From NCBI RefSeq assembly GCF_032884065.1, contig NC_088866.1, positions 25,834,335 to 25,898,334 on the forward strand: DNA of 64,000 nucleotides, in the 5' to 3' direction. Source of the stretch: Artemia franciscana (taxonomy: Eukaryota; Arthropoda; Branchiopoda; Anostraca; Artemiidae). This document shows positions 31,299 to 46,200 of this stretch, one piece after another (within the stretch, counting starts at the first letter, position 1; every line of letters starts with the position of its first letter). Made by a program: the position numbers and the translations under genes. The notes under the pieces are model-generated. The model was not told the DNA's origin and did not search any database. It saw only the letters and a program-made list of their open reading frames with translations.

Positions 31299-34200
31299 GT
31301 TAGTATAAGTTTGAAACAATTCAATGTTAAATTTTGGTTCTAGTTGTAGGCCTAGCTTAACATTAGATCCCTTATTTTAATCTCTTCGATAGGCTTAGCT
31401 ATTTTTCTGACAATATATCACACCTTCATTGTCCAATATAATTATGATGCGTAAAATTAAGGCCTAATAAATTTTTGGGGATGTCAGTCTACAATTTGGA
31501 CTGTTGAGAAGGAAACCATCAGATTTTAGTGCAAGTTGGAAAAAATATTTACATTTACCATTTATAAAAGAGCTTCTTTTTACTTTACTCTTACCCCCCC
31601 TTAAGTTCAAAGATAGGTTTGTAGCCCAAATTATTTAGGCTTTTGTAATGCATTGCTCTTGTTTTTGGTAAATTCAGAGATGTTTCCATTGCTGAGGTAG
31701 AAATTAAGTTTACATAGCTTACCATCCAAGACAATGCTCTTTCTGAATAAAGTATGCCAATTGCTTTACTCAGAAATACAGTTTTAAGCCCTTTATGGAT
31801 TTTCAAAGATTATACCTTTTTCCCTTAGCCTATTTTTTGCTGTAGAAAAGGGCTAAAATAGGCTGTTGTTACCTCCTCAGAAATAAGCCAAACACTAAAT
31901 CATTCAAATAAATCCTTCTATCACTTCTGAAAGCACTTCTTCTTATTTTAACAAGTCCCACCTCTCCCTAATGAATAAATATATAACCCAAATTGTATAT
32001 TCCAAATTTTTTTTTTCTATTTCTTGATTTTGAGGACATTGCCTCTTTGCTGTTAAATATATTTGAGGGAAGCAGTGATATGTATCAAAATGCATAGAAA
32101 ATAGATGATACAGAGTTATTATTATTTTTTTTTAGCCTACATTGTTTCATTCTAAGGAGCAGTAATTGTAAACTAGACTGTTATCTTGGAAAGGAGCTAG
32201 TGCAGGAAAATGAAACTTCAGGAATGAGTCTACAGACCAAAGTAACCCCTTTTCAAGATAGCAAAAAGTGGATAAACTTGACCAACAGTCCTAGTTTACA
32301 ATAACTCTTCCTTGGAAGGAAACACTAAAAAAAACAAAAAAAAAACATATTATCTATTTTGTATGCATTTTAAAAAACCTTAATTTTGGAAAAAAAAGGA
32401 TTTGTTTTGCAATGATGTAATTTACTAACATAAAAATCTGCACTAATGCTATATTCATGAATTATGTCATGCATTTTCCTTATATGATTTCATTTATAGC
32501 ATAAAAGATAATAATTTATGAGAATAAACATCATTAAGCTTACAGTTTTCAGTGCAACCAGCCATATAATGTCTGTAGGAAGATTTAAAAAACAAAAATC
32601 TGCAATTGTTTCAAATGATGGTTCTTTGGAATATCTTGAATTATCAAATATGATAAGACCAATAGAACAACCTGACCAAAACCCAATAAATGAAAATTTA
32701 CAATTATTATAAATGATAATTCATGGAAGATAAAGAAATTTTTGTCCTACCACCTGAACAATTAACAAATCAACAACCTAGACTATCATGTAAGACTAGA
32801 CCAATAAAGGCAGCTAAAGCAATGGGTATTGGTATTAATAATGGGTGAAAATCAACCACTTGGACCATTAAATGAAAACAAGAATTTACAAGTATTATAA
32901 ATGATTATTTGTTTGAAGGAATAGAAGTTTGTCTTACCACCTGAACAATCCCTTCCCCAATAAGCATCTTTCTAAAAAAATTTATAGAATTTGGTCTGGC
33001 TCAGATGGGCTAAATTTCCAGGTGTTTTTATATCAGTTCCTTAATTCAAGAGGTTCATTTCCCTTGTCCCCTCTTTGCTGGTATTGTAATTTAAAAATGT
33101 AACAACTAACCATTGTCTATTTGAATTTAAAATGCTGACATCTGCACAGAATACACTGCAATGCAAACTGTTAAAGTTCTTCAAACACCACTGAATCTCA
33201 TTATCAGCTAAAAGTCTATCTGACAGTACCTGCACACAGCTCAGAACTCACTGTTTATCCTCTTATATTTCAACTCATAGAATCAAAAGATTTACTGGAA
33301 AAAATCTGAGCAGATTCAAGATAAATAAGAAGCAACCAATTCAGTAGCTCTGTTCATCTCACAGAGTGAATCAAAAGGAATAGGGCTGAACAGTCTTGAC
33401 TGAGAAACCCTCATTTGCTGAAACAGAAGAAGAAGAGGAAGAAGATTAACTACCTGGACCATCATGTAAGACTAGACCAATAAGGGTAGCTAAAGCAAGG
33501 TGCATTGGCAAATAGTCTTAAGTAATGAAAATCAAAACTGAAGAAGAAAGAAAAACAGTCTTACAAGATAAGCAACAGTAAGAATCAAACCATTTCAAAA
33601 TTGAAAGCAATAATGATGATGGTTGGGTTCAGGATTTTGAAATAGATAAGGTAATTGATGCTTACTATGCCTTTGTTAAAGAAAATAAAGGTTTGGTGAC
33701 ATATATTTCATAATAACAAAAAGTAAGCTGAGGCAAAAGTCAAGACTCAATATTTTATAAAAGCTCCAAGCAATGAAATAGCTCTAAATAAAGACATTAG
33801 AGTTTATAAGGATGTTAGCCAAGAATTCCTAAGTATCTACTGCATTTTCTGTTATGGCATTTGCTTACAAAAACAGACAGGCTTTGTATTAGTTCAAGAC
33901 TATATAGATAACTAAAGTTTCTATTGGATCCTCCTTTGTAGATGCAAAGCTTATTTATTGTGAAGAGTACCCCATTGATGACCCTGTTTTTTTGTCCCTG
34001 AATCAGAGAATGGTCAATTGATAAGCACTGATTTTGTTGTCCCTCAACATGCACACATTTGTGTGTTGTTTTCTTTGTTCTTTTTGTTGTATCTTTAAAT
34101 GTTAATTGAGTAATTCCTATTTCAGTGTTCTGCTGTTTTCTTATATTTGTAAGTGTTTACAATATATTATTATTATTACTATGCAAATCAATTATTCCTA

Positions 34201-37200
34201 AGTCATATGTTCAGTGGGCATAGATTGTTCACAACTAAATATGATAAATTTGACAAATAGTAAATATTTTAGTATAGTTAATTAACTCCTTTCTTCATAA
34301 TAAAAGGTATGTTTGCTGAGCCTTAAAATTTGCTTTAACTTTGTAAATAGATGGGATGTTATGAACAAAGGCAAAAGTGAGCAAAAAACTACAAATTAAT
34401 TTCCTTTTACAAGACCAAAAAAAAAAAAAAAAAAACATTAAATGGCATGCTACTTCAACAAAACTACAAAAGTGAAAAACGAATGGATAAATGCAATGCA
34501 GTTAAATATCCTTGGAAATATGAATTAAGGATAAAAAAATCAGTGTCACTTTAGGGCCCATTTTAGGGCTTTAAACTGGATTTGCAAGTAAAATTATTAT
34601 ATTTGGAAAGAGTATAAAAAAGACATCAAGCAAAGTGTTCACTCAGTGCCTGCATTAGTAATGGAATCATGAAAATATTTACCAAATATTAGTGTTCTTG
34701 GGCTTGATGTATATAGGTTTGGACTACCATGCAAAAAATGAGATAGCAAAGTAGTAATACCACTTGCCAGTTTTCAAATTTGTTGGCAGATTTTTTTGTG
34801 AAAATAACATCTTTATATATAAGATTATGCTTAAAGAAAAGGTGTCAAAACACAAGTTGTGCTCTGCTGTACAAAGCGTGAGGTAGCATAGTAGCAATGC
34901 TACTTGGCAGTTTTCATGGCATAGCAAAATTTGTTGTCAGATTTTGTCTGAAAATACCTGCGCTTCTGCTATCCCTGAATTTTTGGGGGATTTCCCCAAA
35001 AATGTGTCTTCTCAAAAAAATTGGTTCCCTAAAAATCCTCTTTTGCTGAGGGTTCCCACCCCCTAGTGATTTATCACTAGCGACAATCTACTGGTAGTAA
35101 CTGTTAATTTCACTTAACTTGATGTAAATTTTTTTCACTACTTTCCAAAGTTTTTGTCTCTATTATTTACCACACATCAAAAACCAGACATAGACCATTG
35201 AATTACTTACCTTTCTTCCCATGCTAGTAAAACCATAATGTTTTTAAGACTATACCATTTCATCAAAGATTTGTGACTTGTGTTAAATCTTGTGACTTGT
35301 GGTAAGGAATTTCATTTGAACATGCTTATGTTCAGTGTAATTCTGAGCATCAATGCAAAGAGGGTTATTTTGGGCAGCTGGACTTCAAGTTCAAATTTAT
35401 TTTCTTTAGCTATTCAGTTTAAATTCCTTGCCATTCTGGCTCCTACAGCATGCAATCAGATTGAATCTGGCAATCATGTTCCAGTATCACGCCTGGATAT
35501 TTTGATAATAAGTATTTACCTCCCAACAAATTACTGCAATGAAAGCTCTGATTCAAAGTATCCAAGTGCTTGCAAAATGTTTGCTGACTCATCAAGAAAG
35601 TGGAGAAGTCATCTGACTCATATGTTATAATCATTGGTGACTTTAATTGTGACTTTACAAACAAAACCCTCCCAAGGAGTCAATTGCTCTGGAGCTCCAT
35701 TTCACCATTTTACTCTCTAGTTGAAAAAGATGAAAATTTTACTTATATAGGCACTAGTTCCTCAATGTTGAACCTTGATCATATTGTCTCTTCTTTTTCC
35801 TTGAACCAAGCCATAGTCTTGCATGAAGGCCTTTGCTCTGATCACCCTCTGATCTATGTATATATTGAGTGCATCAATGCTATCAAAACTTCTAACTTCA
35901 AAAAATGGTTCAATATCCAAGATTGGAGCTGCATAAATCACCAGTTATTTATGTTAGAGTGTGACCTGCTACTTAATAAAGTAAAGGTTCCATTCCATCT
36001 ACTTAACCCCAACTATAGTTCTTATCTTAGTGAGTTTCAGATTGAAATTCAGATTACCAATTATCTTGCGGAAATGAATCACACAGTTTGATGTGCAGAA
36101 CTTACTGCAGTTCCAACTAGATGTGTTCACAAAAAAACAAGTGGCTGATTGGTCGAAAAACTCAAATCTTGTTTCAGCTTGTGCATCAGCTAAGCTATGG
36201 CTCTGGAATGAATGTGATAGACCATGTTCTGGTGTAGTAAACAATTTGTATTTTAGAACAAAAAGAAAATTTGCAAGAGTTCTTAAGAACCACAAAATCA
36301 TGCTGATACAAAAAAATGTAGACAATATAGTAAGTGATCCTTCTCTTTTATGGAAGTCTTAAAGGTTCCAAATAGACTTCTTGTTGTAATATTTCTGAAA
36401 TTAAGTGAATTGAATATTATAAAACTGTATCTTGGCTAAATTCCAGTGGTCTACCTTCTCAATTACTCCTTCTGATGTAAAGTTCACTTTAAGAAAGATC
36501 AAGAAAAAAACATCCTCTAGTGTTGATCTCGTCTCTGCTAAACATTTTGAAAATGCTAGTGATTTGCTTGTGCAGCACCTCTTGCTGTTTTTCCAATTGT
36601 CAATTTCTACAGGTATGGTGCCACAACAGTTTTACATCTGCCAGATCACTCCTATTCCCAAAAAGGGAAAAAGTCATTATACTGCCCTATAACCATTTTG
36701 TGTATCTTGTTCAAAATTTTTGAGTCTGTTATTCTCAGAACCACCCAAATCAGGCACTCATACCTCCTACTGAGACTTCTTACCCTCCATTGGCTAAGGA
36801 GCATCCCAAGGTGGCTGAAGCTAGCCCATCCCTCAACAATCCTAAAACTAAGCCTAAATCTTGTTCTGAAAGAGTGGCAGCTTTTCCTAATATTTCTACT
36901 CAAGCCATAACTATGCAAGATAGAGTTGGACCTCATATTACTAATTTAATTAAATATGTTGCATCAGTGGACCTAATATTACAATCAAATATGGCTAAAG
37001 ATAAAAAAGCCAGTATAACAAAAGAAATTGCAGAATACTACTTTTCCAATTCTATTTTCAATGAAATAGGAACAGAATTATCATCCATTCTCTCAAAATA
37101 TCATGCATGTCACCTATTCAACCCTTCCTATGTTAACTAAGCTGCAGATCCTACAATGGAATTGCGTCTCTTTAAATTCAAATAAACTTGCTGATCTTAT

Positions 37201-40200
37201 CCAATGTGCAAATGATAAGAGAATAGGAATTATTTGTCTACAAGAGACTAATCTTCATCAGTACAAGAAAATCAAAATGCCTGGGTACAAGTGCTACAGG
37301 AAGGATAGATCAACTAAAAGAAAGGGAGGGGGTGTGGCAATTTTTGTTCATGATTCAATCCAACACTCCCCTCAACCCTTAACTATCTACAGGGATGAAA
37401 TAGATGTTGTAGGCATATTAATTACCTTAGCTAATGGTAACCATCTTGCCATAAAATCCTTTTATAATCCATGTGGGAGTAAGGACATCCAAAGTATCTT
37501 GGAAACAGAATTATCAGGTAATAATACCTTTATTTTTGGTGATTTTAATGCCCACAGTCCTCTCTGGGAACAATCAGCAGGTAGCAACAAAGCAGGAAGA
37601 GGAATAGAGTACATATTGTCCAATTTTCCTGACACCTTGATTTTCACTCCATTTGACTTTCAGACCAGGTATAATATTTCTTCTAACTCTTTCTCAACTA
37701 TAGATTTGCTTCTAGGTCCTTCTTCATATTATGATTTAGTTCAGATGGTAAAGGTGTCGTCTCTCCAATCTGATCATTGTGCAATTCTTACATCATTTCA
37801 AGATTTATGCTACACTCCCAAACCCTACGTCCCTACATTTATCAACTCCAAAGGTAATTGGTCCCTTTTTCGTGAGATATTAAATGAAGTAGATTTTTCC
37901 TTTGTTTCTCCTAATTATGATATTAATGCCATTGAGTCTAATTTGAGATCAATCCTGCTGGAGTCAGCTAAATCGGCAATTCCAATGACTAGGGTACGTT
38001 TTTACAATGGCTCCAAAAGACCCAAGAATTGGTGGAATGATGAGTGTAGGGTTGCAGTTCTGGCAAAAAGAAAGGCTCGTAAAATGTTTCAAAAGCACCC
38101 ATCTCAGTCAACAGCAATCTTTTATAAGCAGTCATGTGCTAAGGTGAAACTAATTTGTAGGAGAGCTAAACAGAGTACATGGCTGAATTTCAGCTCAAGT
38201 ATCAGTTTTAGAACCCCAATTTCAAAGGTCCATAATTTCATTAGCCAACTAAATAGTGGAAAGCAGCCTAATGATGACCGTAGATATGATATCATTCAGG
38301 ATGGATATCCAATTGTATCAGATAAAAAGAAAGCAGATCTGTTTACCAATGTTTTTAATAATGATTGCTCAGACTTTCATCCCAGCCGACCTCCTTTTTG
38401 TAATCTCCCTCTTACCTGTTCTTATAAGGGTACTCTGATGAAACCTTTTTCCCAAGATGAATTTTGTGTAGCACTTAATTCTCTTAACATCAAGTCTTCC
38501 CCAGGTTATGACGGTATTTATATGAAGTGGATTCTTGAGTCCCCAAAGGTGTTTCATACAGCCCTCTTAAGTCTTTATAATCTTATTTGGTCAAGTCAAA
38601 AGTTCCCAGATGCCTGGAAGATTGCTCAGGTATTCCCAGCTTTAAAACCTTCTTATTCATCTAATGATCTCAAGTCTTACCGTCCTATATCAGTATTACC
38701 TTCCTTTAGTAAAGTTCTGGAAAGGCTTGTCTTATCAAGAATTGAGTGGTTTTCTGAAGTCAACAATCTCTTTCCTAGTGAACAAACAGGTTTCAGAAAA
38801 GGACATAGCTCTTTAGATAACATTACCCGGCTAGAAACTGATGTTTGTAACTCCCTCAAAAAAAGACATGTCACAATGGCTGTTCTGTTTGACTGGTCGA
38901 ATGCCTATGGAAATGTAGTCCACAATAAATTATTGGAAATCCTAATAAATCTTGACTTCCCATATCCTTTTATAAGTTTTATAAAGTCTTTTCTAACTGA
39001 TAGATATTTTTACGTTCAAGTAAATCAGTCTAGAAGTGAGCAATGCCCCATTACAAGAGGACTTCCTCAAGGTGCAATATTGAGTCCTCTTCTATTCAAC
39101 TTGTATGTTTCTGAATTTCAAGTATCTCATGCATCATTTGGCCTTTATGCAGATGATTTGATCATTTGGAAGTCAGGAAGGGATATTAGCCTTCTTCAAA
39201 GCCTTATTCAACATGATATAAGTCTAGTCCAGAGATTCTCTTTAGCATTTGGCTTTCCAATATCAATCAGTAAAACTAAAGCCATTATATTTACTAATGG
39301 TACTCTAGATCCTCCTAATCCACTGACAATTTTCTCAAGGGAGATCCCATATTGCAATTCAGTGAAGTTACTTGGTTTATTAATGGATTCTAAAATGCAG
39401 TGGCATGAACATATTAATTCTTTGAAATCTCTGATTATTCAGAGACTTTGTATTCTAAAAAGACTTGCTGGAAGTAAGTGGGGATGTCACCCAAAGATTA
39501 TTTTGGATTTTTACAAATTATATATTCGTTCAAATATAGAATATGGGATTCAAATATTTTCAGCTCGTCCCCCATCCTCATTCAAAATCCTTGAATCTTT
39601 ACAAAATTCTGCTATTCGAATAGCTTTGGGGGTGCATAAGCATACTCCTCTGTCAAAGTTAAGAACACTGTCGGGATTGGTGTCCCTAAGTGAAAGAGCA
39701 TCTAGTCTAAGGATAAAGTATTTCTCGCAAATCCAGGCTTATGGAGCCAAGCATGCTGTATATGCACATACCTTTGCTGAGAAGTCAGCCTGTCCCAATG
39801 CCCATTCATCATGGAATCAGTTTCATCTGGAGGTCCCAAACTGGAATCAACATTCGCTTCATGCATATCCCTTTACTGAGTCCCCCCCATGGGAAATGAG
39901 TCCTCCAAGCTGTCAAGTAGAACTTATCTCTATTAGTAAAGATTTGATTCCTAATTATGAGATCCAGACTATTTTGGCTGAACACATCTCAAAGGCTTAC
40001 CCCAACTATAGAAAAATATATACTGATGGATCCGTCCAGAGGGAAAGAGCTGGAGCAGGAGCATGTATCCCATCCCTGAATTTGAATATTTATTCTCCTC
40101 TCCCATTGAGATCTTCTATCCTGTCTGCTGAATTATGTGCCATCCGCCTGGCCTTGGATGCTCTTATAAATTATAACATTGAATCTGAAAATATACTCTG

Positions 40201-43200
40201 TCTCTCTGACTCTAAATCAGCATTATTACTGATCCAAAATATTAATAGAATTGCTAATGACAAAGATTTATATAATATTAGAAGACAGCTTCTTAATCTT
40301 AAGATCAAGGAAAATGAAGTTTATTTTCAACATGTTCCTAGTCATAAAGGTATAAAATATAATGATATGGCTGATTCTCTAGCAGCAAAGGCTTCCATGT
40401 TATCTCCTAGTCCTTCCTCTGACCTCAATTCACGAGATATTATCAGGCAAAGATCCAAAGTTAATCACAGTACATAAATGTTATCTCCATTTCATACAAG
40501 ATTAAATACAGTGCTATATTACCGACTGAAATCAGGTGCCCTACTTCTAAATAGCTTGTTATTTAATTGGAAGCTACATCATTCCCCTTTATGCCGAATC
40601 TGCTTTTCAACAGAGGAAACAATCCAGCATATTTTATTTGATTGCCAGGCTCAGAGTGAGGAGACTGTTGCTCTTAAGCGTTTCTGCTCCTTGGCTAAGA
40701 TTCCAAATACTTATACAGCTATCCTGGATTCTAACCTGCCATGGGAAATTGATCGTAAGATATTTAAGGCAGCAATTGATACCTTAAAGAAGAGAAATGT
40801 TGTTTAATAAGGATTAAAGCTTGAAGAAGTCAATTTTTAATGGGACGCAATTTATCCATAGTTTTTGATTGTGCAGAAGAGAGCGGGAATGAGTAGGAAG
40901 AGCCGTATTGGTACCGGCCGGCCTAGTGCCTTAAACTGCTGGGGACAGGTAGCTCAGGTACTCGCACTTCCCACAATCAATAATAGTTTATTATTGTTCA
41001 TAATCGTATATATCCATTGTTTGCAGACTGGAGCAGAATAGCGCTTCCAGTAGCTAGTTTTTCTGAAGAAGAAGTCAAAGAGGTGAAAGGACTTGGTGTT
41101 AGTCCATATACCTCCCTACAATTTTTGGAACTGGAACTCAGTGAAACTTTTTATAAGTGTTATGCTTCTCTGCATCAGTTTGGTTTCCAGAAAGAGTTAA
41201 GTTGGGAACATGCTCTTTATGCCCTTTTTAATGTTCTAGCTGATGTGGAAGGATCTAGGGATTTACTTGTTCTTTGCACACTTGACATAGCTAGAGCATT
41301 TGATTCATATGTATTTGCCCAGATGTTGACAGGGTTATAAAAAGAGGGGTTGATCTTTCTGTTATTAATTGTCTCCATTATATGTGTAGTCATCTTAAAG
41401 CTAAAATAAAAGGAGGTACAGATCTTTTCAATATGTTGAAGGGTGTCAGACAGGGTGGTTTAACTTCTCCTGCTCTTTTTAATAACTTGGTTTCTGCTGA
41501 TCATGCTCTGTTGAGTGCATGTGTATACATGGTGGAATCAATGTTTTTTTATTTACCTATGCTGATGATATTTTGAATCTAAGATGCACCTTTTTGGGAA
41601 GTAAGAGAGCTTTTCCTAAACTTGAGCATCAATATCAGCAAATCAATCTGGATTTTAATGTTGATAAAACTGTAGCAATTGCTTTCAATTTTAGGGTAAC
41701 TCTGACATGCAACTTGAACTTTCTGGAACAACTATTCTGTTTTCTGATAGCCTTTTTTTTGTATGCCCATTGGAAGAAGTATTAAAGAAGCCATTAAGCT
41801 TGTAATTCAAAACCTCACTAAAATATTCAAATTGCATATGCTTTGCTTGCATTTAATATCACAAATCTTAGTTGGTTTCACGTTTCCAAACTTTACAACA
41901 GTCTAACTGTGCCCCATCTTCTTGCTATTTCCCCCATTCGGAATTTTTTTTTTTTCTGCTGCAAACAAAAAAAATATTGACCAAATCTGTTTTAAATTTG
42001 CCAAGTATCTGCTGCATCTGCCTCCTTGGACCAGTAATTCTTCTCCAGTACAAAAACTTAAATTGATTCTGCCTGCAAACATTATTGATAAAAGAGTGGA
42101 AGATTTCATATCCTCTGCTAGAAAACTCAACCACAAGTAGTCTTCCCTCTTTGTATAATATGTAGTTATGTTTGTGTTTGTTGATTGTGATCTCTCTTTT
42201 CATTGTTGTTTATTTTCTCTTTTTTTATTTTTTTTGTCTTACCTTATCACTAGGGCTACAAATTCTTTGTTTTGTTGACAGGCCAGAAATAAATTGATTG
42301 ATTGATTGATATAAGTTAGATTGAAAAATTACTCTAAAATGAAAAATGGAAAGCATGGTAGCTATGCAGAGAGGGGTGGAGGAGATTTCATGATAAATTT
42401 GAGATATTTTCATTATTGAGCTATAAATTAGATGAACATACCACTTAAGACCTTTTTTATGCTCTTTCAAAATATAATCATTGTTTTACTCAAAAACTAA
42501 ATAAGTCCTTTTAGATGATACCTTTTTCTCTTATTTTTGCAATTTAGTTTCAGTCTTATTTTCTTTTACTCTAGGTTTTGGGCATAATATATTAATCTTA
42601 AATACATAGTAATTAAATGTGTTTTAGATTAAAGGGTACTTCTATATGATACTGCCAGCACTCTAGTTTCTGCTATGTAAAACTCAAGAACAACCTGGTT
42701 TTATCTCTCTGTATCAAGACAAATTTTGCTTATGGTCATTGAAAAATAAGTGGCAAGTGACAGAATACATTAGAATTATATAATTTGGTCAATATATATT
42801 TGCACATTAATTAGGGCTGGGGGGTAGTTAAGTTTAGGTCAGGTTACCCCCACCCCATCCCTTAATGTGCAAATATATAGCTAGATGTTTCTAAGTAATT
42901 TGTTTCTATTGTTTCTAATGTATTATATTTTCAACATGTTTTGGTACTTTTCATTAGGATTAACCTAACTTCACTTCTTGTGTTTTGGCAGTATAATACA
43001 TAAGTACCAATAAAAGGAATTGATCTATTTGTTGAATTTTGCTTTGTTTGGTGTGTAAAATTACGTACTTTTCTTTATTCCTTGAGAATTCTATTTTGCA
43101 TATAATCTTTTATCTTCAATATATTCCCCTCATCATTGGTATACGGGCACCCTCCCCCTTATAGTATTGTTGGCGGGTATTTTTGCTTGATTGAGTGGTT

Positions 43201-46200
43201 CAACTGCAGTCTAGGATCTTTTTACACTTTAGGAAAGTTGTTAAGTAAGTAACTGAAATTTTACAGAATAGATATTCTGCTCAAATTAGGGCATTGGAAA
43301 TTTTTTTAATATCTACCTCCTATCTGCACAACTTCTAATGCTTGAATAATTATTAACCCTGTTTGAAGGCTAATCTTGAGATAAAAACAATAGAATAAAA
43401 AAAAATTGTGTTAGAATTGGATTTCCATTCAAAACTTTTACTAAATACAATCTTCTCACCATAAAAATTGCAGCCCCTCCCATATGCCCCTCTTTATGAG
43501 ACAAATCAAGATATAGATTATATTCAATTTGGATAATAGTTGAATAAAATAGAAGCAACCCCAAAACATGATTCATAAGAAATTGTATATTATAGCCAAA
43601 AGTAAAAATTCAGTTATTATTTCTGGAATGTTTTCTTGTAAAGTTTTATATTGTTTTCAGTTATTTTTGCACAAACGGTGGGTCTTTATTTCTTACTCTG
43701 CTACCTGACATCTGTGTTTGAAGATTGATCACATAGTTTGTGACAATGAACTGTAAGTAACTCAACCCAACAGGGACCAAAACTCAACAGATATGAAATC
43801 CAACAACCTGTTATGGATGATTTCCTAATAAAACGAATTTATGAACCTTCTCCATTCCATCCCTCACGGATTTCGGGCTGAAAGTTTGCTCCTCAACGTA
43901 ATTAGTACTGCACATGTTACTTGTTGTAGATCCAATAATTTTTTGCTGGAAAATATATTTATATCAAATTATATGTAAATCGAAAATTTCTTGAAAATAA
44001 AAATCTGGGATTTCCACATTGACCTTAACAGAATTGTTCCTTAAATATCTATAAGAGATACAGAGTTTGAATAAATAATCCGATGCTATGCATGAGCCCA
44101 ACATTGAATGATATAGATAAAAATTTTAATTTGGTCTTCAGATGGTTTGGGCTGAAAATTTGCTCCTCAAAAAACGTAATTAGGACTGCACATGTTACTT
44201 GTTGTAGATCCAATAATTTTTTGCTGAAAAATATATTTATATCAAAATATATGTAAATTAAAAATTTCTTGAAAACAAAAATCTGGGATTTCCACATTGA
44301 CCTTTACAGAATTGTTCCTTAAATATCTATACGAGATACAGAGTTTGAATAAATAATCCGATGCTATGCATGAGCCCAACATTGAATGATACAGATACAA
44401 ATTTTAATTTGGTCTTCAGATGGTTTGGGCTGAAAGTTTGCTCCTCAAAAAACGTAATTAGGACTGCACATGTTACTTGTTGTAGATCCAATAATTTTTT
44501 GCTGGAAAATATATTTATATCAAAATATATGTAAATCGAAAATTTATTGAAAACAAAAATCTGGGATTTCCACATTGACCTTTACAGAATTGTTCCTTAA
44601 ATATCTATAAGAGATACAGAGTTTGAATAAATAATCCGATGCTATGCATGAGCCCAACATTGAATGATATGGATAAAAATTTTAATTTGGTCTTCTGATG
44701 GTTTTGTCTATACTATTTAACAGATTTAGAAAAACGGTTACCTTTTTTTCAGGAAACTTATTGGAAATTTTGCCAACTCTTATTTAATGTTACCAAAATA
44801 TTGATTGCTGTTCACCATAAACAAATGGCTAGCAAACAACAGTTTTTGTTCCTTGCTACACTTGCATGCTCTAAAGCTTTGCAGTATTTTTAGGGTGCTG
44901 GTAGGTGATTCACTGATTATATCTAGTTTGGGGCAATAAAAAAAGGTAGTAATGTTGTTCACATGGAATTTATATGGTTTCCAAATATCCAGTCTGCTAC
45001 CTTCACAACTGTATTTACTTCTTGAATTTTGCAGGCTGTATGTCAGTTTTCAGTCATTAAAGCAAAAATTATGTTTTAATGACCAATACATTACGTAAAC
45101 GTAAGTGGCGTAAATTAGAAAAATATTTTGTAACAATTATTAGCCCAGTTCCATGAAGTTTTTAGTTATGGAGCATCTGTTCAAATTGGAATTTTTTTTT
45201 TAGGTTCTTCATGAGGCTGAAGGCCATATTGTGACTTGTGAGACAATAACTGGAGAAGTTTACAGAGGAAAGCTTATTGAAGCTGAGGACAACATGAATT
45301 GTCAAATGACGGATGTAACAGTGACATTTAGGTACAACCTCAAATATTGTCTGCTTCTGTTTTTCATTATTAATTATTTCCTTTTACATATTTATTTTTT
45401 CATTATTTCATTTTCATTACTTCATTTAGATTCATTAATTATTATCAATTGTTTTATTTTAGATATTCTCTTTTATTACAGTAAGTACCAGAATAAGTTG
45501 GCTTTCCAGTTTTCTGTTGCTGGGTTTATTTTAAGTTTTCTTTTGTCAATGTTGCACTTAGCCTATTACTGTTACCAATCACCACAACACAATGCCATCC
45601 AAGCCTAACAAAATGGCTCAAGGCCATGTCAGTTTCTTGGCTATATTTACCTCAGCTGTTACCACTCCTTAAGGTTCATTTGAGTCCCAAAATGAATTTT
45701 GTGTCCTTTTTTACCTACTGTAACTACTCAATATACAATTTTGCTACCCTAATTAGATAACATAAACTGACATCATTTTAGATTTGAAAAATCAGTTTGG
45801 GTAAAGGCTGTTATTCTAATAAACAAGTACAAAAACAATGAACAAATTTAGTAGTGATAGATAATTAATCTGAAGTGGAAAATAGGAATTTTTTAAGAAT
45901 TGGTTCTGAAGTCAACAAAAATTTCTGGAATCTTAAAACAATGTAACAAAAAACTTCTGATTTTGACAGAAACTTCTTTCTTTAAATTTATTACTCAGAC
46001 ATAGCTATTGATTAAGCTAGCAAGACACCAACTGTAACTTTCTTTCAATGCCGTGGCTTTCAGGTCATTACTACTTTATGGGGAAATTAATAAGTACCAT
46101 AATTTAATGGTAGTTTAGAAGATTAAGCCTTTTCTCTTATGTTTAAACAAAATTGCTGTTTTCTTTTTCATATTAATTCAAAAGCAGTGCTGATAATTTT

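Larger units (their letters stand above)
36739..41136 (+). mobile_element. LINE B: I-superfamily-type LINE with RNase H, inserted in LINE A
   Basis: Starts in the ORF1 coding region ([20 protein letters not shown] at about 36748 onwards), so it is 5'-truncated. ORF2 is 37103-40477, continuing to 40807 after a single stop. A 3' UTR of about 330 bases follows. CTCAG directly repeats at both edges (36734-36738 and 41137-41141). Removing the insert restores the LINE A reading [12 protein letters not shown], which fixes both boundaries. It has no poly-A tail. Confidence 0.8.
35290..42310 (+). mobile_element. LINE A: old APE-type LINE, split by LINE B
   Basis: The endonuclease part lies at about 35380-36090 ([26 protein letters not shown]). 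The linker (SLLWKS) follows to 36360, and the start of RT ([20 protein letters not shown]) to 36738. RT resumes at 41137 ([39 protein letters not shown]) and continues to [13 protein letters not shown]. The 3' end at 42290-42310 is a (TTGA)n tail after AATAAA. The same family is represented by LINE C on the minus strand at 50.5-53.5 kb. Several frameshifts and stops and no intact N-terminus: it is 5'-truncated and dead. The clade is uncertain (CR1/L2-like on tail type). Confidence 0.8.

Noticed and set aside
41017-41340. Single 107-codon protein
   Set aside because: Its first part is LINE B 3' sequence and its second part is LINE A reverse transcriptase; the frame crosses an insertion boundary by chance.
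44049-44575. Pair of related 82-codon frames on the minus strand
   Set aside because: They are the same tandem 276-bp repeat read twice, with no recognisable protein.
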